From positions 1-5,365 of the forward strand of contig JALWGP010000049.1 in NCBI GenBank assembly GCA_027038775.1: a stretch of DNA of 5,365 bases, written 5' to 3'. The stretch comes from Sedimenticola sp. Lineage in GTDB: Bacteria > Pseudomonadota > Gammaproteobacteria > Chromatiales > Chromatiaceae. The translations under genes and the position numbers were made by a program. Below are positions 1 to 5,365 of this stretch, one piece after another. The stretch's first letter is position 1. Each line of letters starts with the position of its first letter. Under the pieces are notes generated by a model, which was given only the letters and a program-made list of their open reading frames with translations, had not been told where the DNA came from and searched no databases.

Positions 1-69
1 ACCGAGGAGAATCGAACTCCTGACCTACGCATTACGAGTGCGTTGCTCTACCGGCTGAGCTACGGTGGC
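1..69 (-). tRNA. tRNA-Thr (anticodon CGT), 3' end cut by window edge
   Basis: Read on the minus strand from 69 to 1, the sequence folds as a cloverleaf. The 5' acceptor strand is GCCACCG (69-63). The D stem is GCTC/GAGC. The anticodon stem is ACGCA/TGCGT around the loop CTCGTAA. The variable loop is AGGTC, and the T stem AGGAG/CTCCT encloses TTCGATT. The anticodon CGT (plus-strand positions 34-36) decodes the threonine codon ACG. Only CGGT of the 3' acceptor strand is visible, so the last three paired bases, the discriminator base and any encoded CCA lie off the left edge. All visible stems pair without mismatches, so it looks functional. It is transcribed leftwards, away from the sulfur relay gene. 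Confidence 0.96.
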
Positions 70-83
70 CCGGGAACGCCGGG

Positions 84-112
84 ATTATAGGAAATCGGCC
101 CCGGGGAGTACA
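84..112 (-). promoter_or_regulatory. sigma70-type promoter for the tRNA-Thr gene
   Basis: On the minus strand there is a perfect TATAAT at 89-84. A weaker -35-like TGTACT (three of six consensus bases) lies at 112-107, with a 17-bp spacer. The start point would fall near 77, about eight bases before the mature tRNA 5' end at 69. The bases between the -10 box and the start are G+C rich (CCCGGCG). That is the discriminator type associated with stringent control of stable RNA promoters in proteobacteria. The boxes are seen directly; the regulation is inferred. Confidence 0.6.
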
Positions 113-143
113 GGACCCCTCCATTCCCTTTGCCAGAAAGAGG

Positions 144-171
144 TAGATAAGTTCTCGTTTCCCGGTATAGT
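144..171 (+). promoter_or_regulatory. candidate promoter of the TusE/DsrC-like gene
   Basis: A -10-like TATAGT (five of six consensus bases) lies at 166-171. A weak -35-like TAGATA (four of six) lies at 144-149, with a 16-bp spacer. Transcription would start near 178, inside the inverted repeat at 174-202, giving a leader of about 58 bases before the ATG at 236. No better pair of boxes was found between the tRNA and the gene. The call is by eye only. Confidence 0.4.
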
Positions 172-173
172 GG

Positions 174-202
174 CAATTCCCGAGTAAATTGCTCGGGAAT
201 TG
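174..202. promoter_or_regulatory. perfect 11-bp inverted repeat, possible operator or leader hairpin
   Basis: The left arm CAATTCCCGAG (174-184) and the right arm CTCGGGAATTG (192-202) are exact reverse complements separated by seven bases (TAAATTG). No run of T follows on either strand, so it does not look like an intrinsic terminator. It sits directly downstream of the candidate -10 box and covers the predicted start point. Two readings are possible: a binding site for a dimeric regulator, or a hairpin at the 5' end of the mRNA that affects stability or translation. The regulator is unknown. Confidence 0.55.
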
Positions 203-220
203 ACCCAAGAACGAAAGAAC

Positions 221-226
221 GAGGAA
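221..226 (+). promoter_or_regulatory. ribosome binding site that fixes the start at 236
   Basis: GAGGAA ends nine bases before the ATG at 236-238. This supports ATG 236 over an in-frame TTG at 200, which would add 12 residues unlike the family and would fall in the end of the inverted repeat. Confidence 0.7.
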
Positions 227-235
227 GTGAGAACG

Positions 236-535
236 ATGAGTGTGCAAATCCCCGAACGCGATGGCGACGGTTACCTGGTGAACATGAACGAGTGGACCGA
301 GGAGATCGGCAGGGCCATGGCCGAGGCGGACGGTTTCGAGATGACCGACGAGCGCTGGGCCCAGGTGCTCAAGGCGCGCGAGTACTACGAGTCCTACGGT
401 TCGGTGCCGCCGATCCGCAAGTTCGCCAAGTACATCGACCAGGACAAGAAAGTGCTCTTCAAGGAGTGGATGACCGGGCCCATGAAGCCCATCACCAAGT
501 ACGGCGGCCTGCCCAAGCCCACCGGCTGCGTCTGA
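236..535 (+). CDS. TusE/DsrC-family sulfur relay protein, single-cysteine type
   Basis: The product is a small cytoplasmic protein of 99 residues in the TusE/DsrC/DsvC family. These proteins carry sulfur as a persulfide on a conserved cysteine next to the C-terminus. TusE passes it on for tRNA 2-thiouridine synthesis; DsrC works with dissimilatory sulfite reductase. Visible family signatures are the N-terminal DGDGYLVNMNEWTEEI, the helix with DERWAQVLKAREYYESYG, the PPIRKF segment, and the C-terminal arm GLPKPTGCV. Cys98 matches the strictly conserved CysA. The second DsrC cysteine, 11 residues earlier, is replaced by Thr87 (in PITKYGG). Enzymes of the true Dsr pathway need both cysteines, so a TusE-like relay or a DsrC-like paralogue is more likely. 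The protein is about ten residues shorter than E. coli TusE as I recall it, with the gap before the C-terminal arm. No tusBCD or dsr genes are visible. It is convergent with the kinase gene, so it is probably monocistronic. The family is sure; the exact role is not. Confidence 0.93.
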   Translation: MSVQIPERDGDGYLVNMNEWTEEIGRAMAEADGFEMTDERWAQVLKAREYYESYGSVPPIRKFAKYIDQDKKVLFKEWMTGPMKPITKYGGLPKPTGCV

Positions 536-545
536 GCGGTTCGTG

Positions 546-564
546 GCGGGGGCGCCGCCCCCGC
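546..564. terminator. GC-rich hairpin downstream of the TusE/DsrC-like gene
   Basis: GCGGGGGC (546-553) pairs perfectly with GCCCCCGC (557-564) around a three-base loop, starting ten bases after the TGA at 533-535. Only two T residues follow, so it lacks a proper U-tract. It may end or protect the plus-strand transcript, but a strong intrinsic terminator is not shown. Confidence 0.45.
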
Positions 565-589
565 TTCGCGTCGCACATTCCCGTGCGGT

Positions 590-611
590 ATAGAAGGCCC
601 GCCCCCGGGCC
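590..611 (-). terminator. candidate terminator of the kinase operon
   Basis: On the minus strand, GGCCCG (611-606) pairs with CGGGCC (601-596) around a GGGG loop. The T-containing TTCTAT (595-590) follows. The stem begins nine bases after the kinase stop codon (623-621). The short U-tract makes it a modest intrinsic terminator candidate for the leftward signalling transcript. Confidence 0.45.
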
Positions 612-620
612 AAATCCGCG

Positions 621-2891
621 TCAATCGGCCAGTTGGGCCAGCACCTGGCGCAGGGTGCCCAGTTCCACCGGCTTGCGCAGGAACGCGGTGATGCCGAAAT
701 CGGGGGCGTTCTCTTCGCTCACACTGTCGCTGAACCCGGTGCAGAGGATCACCGGCAGTTCCGGCCGCAGTTCGTGGATCCGCCGGATCAGTTCGACCCC
801 GGTCATCCTGGGCATGGTCTGGTCGGTGAGCACCATGTCGAAAGCGCCCGGATCCTGCCGGAAGTGCTCCAGGGCCTCCTCCCCGTCGTGGAAGGCGATC
901 GTGCTCAGCCCCTCGTGCTCGAGCAGAGCGCACATGACGGCCAGCACCGCCGGTTCGTCGTCCACCACCAGAGCTGTTCCCTGGCGGATCGGGTGGGCGC
1001 CGCCGGGATGAGGTGGGGGGTGCCCTTCTTCCTCCGTCTCGGTTTTGGCCGGCGGGAACAGCAGGCGGAAGCGAGTGCCCTGTCCCGGTTCGCTCTCCAC
1101 CACGATGTGGCCGTGGTTCTGGTGTACCGCGCCCTGGACCACGGCCAGTCCCATGCCGGTTCCCTTGCCGGGCTCCTTGGTGGTAAAGAAGGGGTCGAAG
1201 ATCTGCTCGCGGATCTCCGGGGGAATGCCGTGGCCCGTGTCCTCTACCTGCAGCTCCACCCAGTCCCCGTGCAGCTTGCAGCGGCAGCTGTCGCACTCGA
1301 ACTCGAGGTTCCGCCTCGGTCCCAGCCGGATCTGCAGCACGCCCTTGTTCTCCATGGCGTCCCTGGCGTTGACGCAGAGATTCATCAGCGCCTGGTGGAT
1401 CTGCACCGGGTCGGCGGTGATCGGCGGGGTGTCGGCCTCGACCTGCTGTTCGATGAGAATGCTCGAGGGGAGCGTGGAACGGGCCAGGCGCGTGATCTCC
1501 TTCACCAGCGGCTGCAGCTGCAGCCGCTTCTGTTCGTGGCTGTCGTTGCGCGTGAAGCGCAGCATCTGCTCGATCAGTTCCTTGCCGCGTCGGCCGGCGG
1601 TGTTGATCTCTCTCAGGTGGGCGTGGAGATTGTCGGTCTTGCCCGACTTCAGCTGCATCAGGGAGAGCTCGGAGAAGCCCAGGATGGAGGCGAGGATGTT
1701 GTTGAAGTCGTGGGCGATGCCGCTGGTGAGTTGGCCCAGCGCCTCCATCTTGTGGGCTTGTTGCAGCTCTTTCTGTACCCGCTGCTGCTCGCTCACGTCA
1801 CGCACCACCGCGCAGTTGAATTCTTCCTCTCCGTAGACCAGGTGGTTGGCGGTGATCTCCACGGGAAATTCGCTGCCATCCTTGCGGCGGTGGACGGACT
1901 CCATGCGCAGGGTGCCCTCCTCCTTGATGTGATCCCACACCTCGCGGCAGGTGGAGGGGTCCAGCCTGGGATCGATGTCCCAGGCGTACTTGGTGAGCAG
2001 CTCCTGTCGGGTGTAGCCCAGCTGGCGGCAGGCCGCCTCGTTGACGTAGAGCAGCTTCGCCTCCGGCGTGAGCCAGAAGACGGCGTCTCCTGACTTTTCG
2101 AGGGCGAAGCGGAACAGCTCAAGATCCCTGCGGTTGCGCTCCTGCTCGGTGATGTCCAGCAGGATGCAGTGGGTGTGGTGGAACCGATTCCGCTCGTCGT
2201 AGATGGCGCAGCCGGTGAGCGAGGCGATGAGACGCCTGCCGTCCGAGCGGCGCATGTCCAGTTTCAGGCCGCAGAGCTTGCCGCTGCGCTTGAAGCGCTC
2301 GAAGGCCCTGTCGAAGATCTCCTTCTGGCCGCTGTCCAGGAAGTCGTAGATGGGGCGCCCGATCACCGCCTCCTCGGGATAACCGAACGCCTTCAGCCAG
2401 GCGGGGTTGACGTGGCGGATGCGGGCCCGTGCGTCCAGGGAGTGGTAGGGCACGGGTGCGTGCTCGTACAGGTTGCGGTAGTGCTCTCCTTCTTTCCTGG
2501 CCCGCAACTCCGACCGGTAGCGTTCAGTGATGTCCCGTGCCAGCAGCAGGTACCCGATGAGTCGGCCGGACTGCCACAGTCCGGAGAGGCGCATGCCCAA
2601 ATATCTGATGCCTTCCTCTCCGGGCTGTTCCACCCGGTACTCGAAGGAGTGGCCGGCCTCGATCTGCGCCACCGCCTCCTCGAAGCGGGCCTCGGCCACC
2701 CGGTTGCGGATGTGGAGTTCGCGCACCGACTGCCCCGTGACCGCCGCTGCGGAACAGCGGAAGAAGCGCTCGGCGGTGCGGTTCAGCCAGGTGAGCCGGT
2801 AGTCGGCGTCGATGATCGCAATGGCGGTGTCCTCTGCCGCATTGAGCAGCTGCTTCAGCAGCCGGTCCGATGTTCTAACGAGGTCGGTCAT
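621..2891 (-). CDS. PAS-PAS-PAS hybrid sensor histidine kinase with C-terminal receiver
   Basis: A 756-residue two-component sensor without any membrane segment or signal peptide, so it should sense in the cytoplasm. Three PAS domains come first (about 12-125, 136-250 and 258-371). The second and third end in DITEQ and DVSEQ, typical of PAS/PAC boundaries. A helical linker leads to the HisKA H-box with KMEALGQLTSGIAHDFNN, phospho-acceptor His394. The ATPase domain (460-614) has an N-box (NLCVNARDAM, 504-513), G1 (DTGHG, 551-555), F-box (FDPFFTTK) and G2 (GKGTGMGL, 576-583). A Pro/Glu-rich linker of about 25 residues joins the receiver (638-755), which has the acidic pair Asp644/Asp645, acceptor Asp690, Thr718 and Lys740. 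Every catalytic residue is present. No HPt or DNA-binding domain follows, so the output must go through a partner or be internal. A CxxCxC group (Cys533, 536, 538) precedes G1. The ATG at 2891 has no clear Shine-Dalgarno sequence, and no ATG, GTG or TTG lies in frame between it and the upstream stop at 2955-2953. The PAS ligand cannot be told. Confidence 0.95.
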   Translation of the reverse strand: MTDLVRTSDRLLKQLLNAAEDTAIAIIDADYRLTWLNRTAERFFRCSAAAVTGQSVRELHIRNRVAEARFEEAVAQIEAGHSFEYRVEQPGEEGIRYLGMRLSGLWQSGRLIGYLLLARDITERYRSELRARKEGEHYRNLYEHAPVPYHSLDARARIRHVNPAWLKAFGYPEEAVIGRPIYDFLDSGQKEIFDRAFERFKRSGKLCGLKLDMRRSDGRRLIASLTGCAIYDERNRFHHTHCILLDITEQERNRRDLELFRFALEKSGDAVFWLTPEAKLLYVNEAACRQLGYTRQELLTKYAWDIDPRLDPSTCREVWDHIKEEGTLRMESVHRRKDGSEFPVEITANHLVYGEEEFNCAVVRDVSEQQRVQKELQQAHKMEALGQLTSGIAHDFNNILASILGFSELSLMQLKSGKTDNLHAHLREINTAGRRGKELIEQMLRFTRNDSHEQKRLQLQPLVKEITRLARSTLPSSILIEQQVEADTPPITADPVQIHQALMNLCVNARDAMENKGVLQIRLGPRRNLEFECDSCRCKLHGDWVELQVEDTGHGIPPEIREQIFDPFFTTKEPGKGTGMGLAVVQGAVHQNHGHIVVESEPGQGTRFRLLFPPAKTETEEEGHPPPHPGGAHPIRQGTALVVDDEPAVLAVMCALLEHEGLSTIAFHDGEEALEHFRQDPGAFDMVLTDQTMPRMTGVELIRRIHELRPELPVILCTGFSDSVSEENAPDFGITAFLRKPVELGTLRQVLAQLAD

Positions 2892-2952
2892 TGCCTGAAG
2901 TCCACGATCTCCGCAGGGGTCGTCCGTCGGTGGCCGGCCGGTGTTCCGGGCG

Positions 2953-5365
2953 TCATTGCAGTCCTCCCCGGTGGTCGCTCCCGGGATAGCGTTTCGCCAG
3001 CTCCATCGCCGGCAGGGGCGGGCTGAAGAGCCAGCCCTGGCCGCGCCGGCAGCCGCTGGCGGTGAGGAAACGGTGCTGCTCCTCTGTCTCCACGCCCTCT
3101 GCGACCACTTCGAGGCCCAGTCCCTGGCCCAGGGCGATGATGGCCCGGGCGATGGCGGCGTTCCTGGTGTCCCGGGGCAGGCGCTGCACGAAGGCGCGGT
3201 CGATCTTCAGGGTGTCGATGGGCAGCCGTTGCAGGTAGCTGAGCGAAGAGTAGCCGGTGCCGAAATCGTCCACGGCGATGCGCACCCCCATCCTGCGCAG
3301 CTCCTCGAGTACGCTGAGGCCGCGGCCGCCATGGGGCATCAGGGTGCTTTCGGTGATCTCCAGTTCGAGGCAGCGGGGTTCCAGCCCGCTTTCGCGCAGC
3401 GCACGCTGCACTGCCTCGAGCAGCCGTCCGCGGTGCACCTGCACGCTGGAGACGTTCACGGCCATGCGTCCCTCGAGCAGTCCCTGGTGGCACCAGCTGG
3501 CGGCCTGCAGGCAGGCCTGGCGCAACACCCACTCGCCCAGGGGCTCGATGAAGCCGCTGTTCTCGGCGAAGGGGATGAACTCGTCGGGCGGCACCGGGTC
3601 CCGGTCGGGCGGGTTCCAGCGCAGCAGGGCCTCCACCCCCACCAGGCGGCCGTCGTTCAGGTCCACCTGGGGCTGGAAGAGGAGTGAGAACTGCCCGGTC
3701 TCCAGGGCCTCGCGCATGGCCGCCTGCATTGCCAGCCGCTGCTCGGCCCGGGCGCTCATCGCCCTGTCGTAGAACCGGTATTCGCTGAAGCCCTCCTCCT
3801 TGGCGTGGTACATGGCCGAGTCGGCGTGGCGGATCAGCTCCTCCTCGTTCTCGCTGTCCTGCGGGAAGAGGCTGATGCCCATGCTGGCGCTGAGCGTCAG
3901 CCGCCGGTCCCCCAGTTCGATGGGCTCTTCCAGCCTGGCCAGGATCTTCTGGGCAATCAGTTCCACCTGCTGCTGGTTTTTCACGCTGGTGATCAGCACC
4001 ACGAATTCGTCTCCTCCAATGCGGGCGACGGTGTCCTCGGCGCGGACATGTGTCCGGATGCGCTCCGCGATCTCCAGGAGCAGCTGATCGCCCACCAGGT
4101 GGCCCATGCTGTCGTTGATGTCCTTGAAGCGGTCCAGGTCGAGGAACATGATGGCCACCGAGTGGCCGTCACGCCGCGCGTGACGCACGGCGACCTTCAG
4201 GCGGTCCTGCAACAGCAGCCGGTTGGGCAGGCCGGTGAGCGGATCGTGGTGAGCGAGATGAACGATCTGCTCCTGGCTGTGCTTCAGTGACGTGATGTCC
4301 GAGAAGATGCCGACATAGTTGGTAATCTCACCCCTGTTGTTCTGGACGTTGTTGATGGTCAGCCACGCGGGGAAGATCTCACCGTCACGGGTCCGGTCGA
4401 TCACCTCTCCCTGCCATCGTCCGGTTTCCTCGATGGTCTTCCACATCTCCCTGTAGAAGTCCGCGTCGTGCTGTTCCGATCTAAGTATGGCAGGTGTTTT
4501 TCCGAGCACCTCGTTTTTTGCGTAACCGGTAATCCGGGTGAAGGCGTCGTTCACCTCGACGATCCGGCCCCTGGCATCGGTGACCATGACTCCTTCGTGG
4601 GTGCTGTCGAAGACCGCCGCCGCCAGCCGCTGGCGTGCCTCCATGCGCTGTTTCTCGGAGATGTCGTGGAAGGCCACCACGATACCCCGGCGGTCCCGTC
4701 GGCCGGTGCCCAGGGGCGAGCAGTAGAGCTCCACCGGGATCTCCTTGCCGCGGCGGGTGAAGAAGAGGGCCTCGTCTTCCACGGGACGGCCGGTCACCAG
4801 GCAGAGGCGGACGGGGCAGCGCGCAAGCGGGTGCTCCAGGCCGTCGATGTCGGTGTGCCGGATGGCCTGGTGGAAAAGGGTGCCGACCAGCTCCTGCTGC
4901 CCGTACTCCAGCAGCCGGCAACAGGCGGGGTTGGCGTAGGTGATCCTGCCGTCGTGGTCCAGGGCCAGCACGGCAATGGCGGTGGCCTCCAGGATGGAAG
5001 AGTGGTGTCCCGGCAGGGCCGGCCAGACGGTGCCGGTGTGGCCGCCCAGGTCGCCGTCCGCGGCCTCGCCTCCGGCGGGGGGCGGTGCGGCTTCCGGCCC
5101 CACGCTTTCCTCCCCGTAGAAGCTCTTGATGATCGAGAAGTCGTCCGGCATCGCGGGCTCGCCGGCCGGCAGCATCAGCTCCGCTCCATGGTGGTGCAGG
5201 AAGTCGAAGAAACGCTCCGTCAGCCCGGGATCCAGTCGTCCGGCCCTCCGTTCGTCCTCCAGGTGGGCCAGGATCTCATCGTGGGGCAGAGCTCGCTTGT
5301 AGGGGCGGTCGCTCGCCAGGGCGTCGTAGATGTCCAGCAGCTGGAAGATCCTCGACAGGTAGGGG
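2953..5365 (-). CDS. HD-GYP/PAS/PAS/GGDEF/EAL cyclic-di-GMP fusion protein, 5' end off window
   Basis: The frame is open from the right edge to the TGA at 2955-2953 (803 visible residues). The first 57 or so codons (5364-5194) match the C-terminal part of an HD-GYP phosphodiesterase, with LLDIYDALASDRPYKRALP and then GRLDPGLTERF. A Gly/Pro/Ala-rich linker follows. Numbering from the internal Met at 5175 (740 residues), there is PAS 1 at about 56-172, PAS 2 at 180-298, GGDEF at 305-470 and EAL at 480-730. GGDEF is intact at 387-391, with an inhibitory-site RxxD at Arg378-Asp381 exactly five residues before it, as expected for a diguanylate cyclase under product inhibition. EAL has Glu515, Asn574, the LEITES segment, Asp636/Asp637 in DDFGTGYSSL, Lys657, Glu693 and Gln713, so c-di-GMP hydrolysis to pGpG looks possible. 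No membrane segment is visible. The gene lies 61 bp upstream of the hybrid kinase and was probably co-transcribed with it. An alternative is translation from ATG 5175 alone (740 aa), but the HD-GYP codons run into it without a stop. The true start, and any receiver domain, are outside the window. Confidence 0.9.
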   Translation of the reverse strand, partial: PYLSRIFQLLDIYDALASDRPYKRALPHDEILAHLEDERRAGRLDPGLTERFFDFLHHHGAELMLPAGEPAMPDDFSIIKSFYGEESVGPEAAPPPAGGEAADGDLGGHTGTVWPALPGHHSSILEATAIAVLALDHDGRITYANPACCRLLEYGQQELVGTLFHQAIRHTDIDGLEHPLARCPVRLCLVTGRPVEDEALFFTRRGKEIPVELYCSPLGTGRRDRRGIVVAFHDISEKQRMEARQRLAAAVFDSTHEGVMVTDARGRIVEVNDAFTRITGYAKNEVLGKTPAILRSEQHDADFYREMWKTIEETGRWQGEVIDRTRDGEIFPAWLTINNVQNNRGEITNYVGIFSDITSLKHSQEQIVHLAHHDPLTGLPNRLLLQDRLKVAVRHARRDGHSVAIMFLDLDRFKDINDSMGHLVGDQLLLEIAERIRTHVRAEDTVARIGGDEFVVLITSVKNQQQVELIAQKILARLEEPIELGDRRLTLSASMGISLFPQDSENEEELIRHADSAMYHAKEEGFSEYRFYDRAMSARAEQRLAMQAAMREALETGQFSLLFQPQVDLNDGRLVGVEALLRWNPPDRDPVPPDEFIPFAENSGFIEPLGEWVLRQACLQAASWCHQGLLEGRMAVNVSSVQVHRGRLLEAVQRALRESGLEPRCLELEITESTLMPHGGRGLSVLEELRRMGVRIAVDDFGTGYSSLSYLQRLPIDTLKIDRAFVQRLPRDTRNAAIARAIIALGQGLGLEVVAEGVETEEQHRFLTASGCRRGQGWLFSPPLPAMELAKRYPGSDHRGGLQ
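5173..5187 (-). promoter_or_regulatory. possible internal ribosome binding site and start within the fusion gene
   Basis: On the minus strand, GGAG (5187-5184) lies eight bases before an in-frame ATG (5175-5173), at the junction between the HD-GYP remnant and the linker to PAS 1. A second GGAG lies too close (three bases). This could give a shorter PAS-PAS-GGDEF-EAL product, or be a relic of a once separate gene. Chance is also possible in G-rich coding sequence. Confidence 0.3.

Noticed and set aside
200..235. Upstream TTG start adding 12 residues to the TusE/DsrC-like protein
   Set aside because: The TTG falls in the right arm of the inverted repeat, lacks a Shine-Dalgarno sequence, and the added residues are not family-like. 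The ATG at 236 has GAGGAA at nine bases.
565..594. TATAGA at 589-594 as a plus-strand promoter reading antisense into the kinase
   Set aside because: The only -35-like sequence (TTCGCG, 18-bp spacer) matches three of six bases, and the T-rich complement is better explained as the tail of the minus-strand terminator.
32..613. Minus-strand open frame over the sulfur relay gene and the tRNA
   Set aside because: It overlaps a clear tRNA and is antisense to a clear TusE/DsrC-family gene, with no domain of its own.
394..1296. Minus-strand open frame of 300 codons overlapping the end of the kinase and the sulfur relay gene
   Set aside because: It is the kinase read in a shifted frame (Arg/Pro/Gly-rich, no motif) and it runs across the terminator region into the opposite strand of another gene.
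633..2093. Long plus-strand open frame antisense to the kinase (about 486 codons)
   Set aside because: It lies entirely opposite a kinase with complete catalytic motifs. Its His/Leu/Val/Gly-rich translation shows no domain. In high-GC DNA the strongly biased codon positions of a real gene commonly leave an antisense frame open.
2169..3026. Plus-strand open frame of 285 codons across the kinase start and the intergenic gap
   Set aside because: Antisense to two well-supported genes, with no recognisable domain and no ribosome binding signal noted.
2888..3532. Minus-strand open frame of 214 codons overlapping the EAL-coding part
   Set aside because: It is out of frame with the EAL domain, is Arg/Pro/Ala/Gly-rich without motifs, and is explained by the codon bias of the real gene.
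1..5365. CRISPR array, insertion sequence or tandem repeats
   Set aside because: No regularly spaced direct repeats, transposase motifs or terminal inverted repeats were seen. Nearly the whole window is accounted for by the listed genes.

Overview
The window is a GC-rich stretch of bacterial chromosome, most likely from a gammaproteobacterium. The hints are a tRNA-Thr gene with a sigma70-type promoter, a TusE/DsrC-family sulfur relay gene, and multi-PAS signalling proteins of a kind common in that class. A sulfur-oxidising lineage would fit the DsrC-like C-terminus, but the window alone cannot prove this.

Layout from left to right. Positions 1-69 hold a tRNA-Thr (anticodon CGT) on the minus strand, cut by the window edge just before its 3' end. 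Positions 70-235 form a divergent control region. It has a minus-strand promoter for the tRNA, a weaker plus-strand promoter, and a perfect 11-bp inverted repeat lying over the predicted start point of the plus-strand gene. Positions 236-535 encode a 99-residue TusE/DsrC-like protein. Positions 536-620 lie between convergent genes and contain two GC-rich hairpins. The rest is a minus-strand signalling cluster of two genes separated by 61 bp. The downstream gene (2891 to 621) is a soluble PAS-PAS-PAS hybrid histidine kinase with a C-terminal receiver. The upstream gene (from beyond 5365 to 2953) is a very large cyclic-di-GMP protein.

The main point of interest is the upstream gene. A PAS-PAS-GGDEF-EAL protein can be read from an ATG at 5175, but the same frame stays open with no stop to the window edge. 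Those extra 63 codons encode a recognisable C-terminal part of an HD-GYP phosphodiesterase domain. The sequence therefore supports one polypeptide carrying all three classes of c-di-GMP enzyme domain: HD-GYP, GGDEF and EAL. GGDEF and EAL keep their catalytic motifs and an inhibitory-site RxxD. The HD-GYP active site itself lies outside the window.

Working model (inference): the kinase and the c-di-GMP enzyme are co-transcribed and form one sensory circuit. The kinase could phosphorylate a receiver domain on the unseen N-terminus of the HD-GYP fusion, as in RpfC/RpfG-type pairs. The sulfur relay gene is transcribed in the opposite direction and probably belongs to a separate unit.
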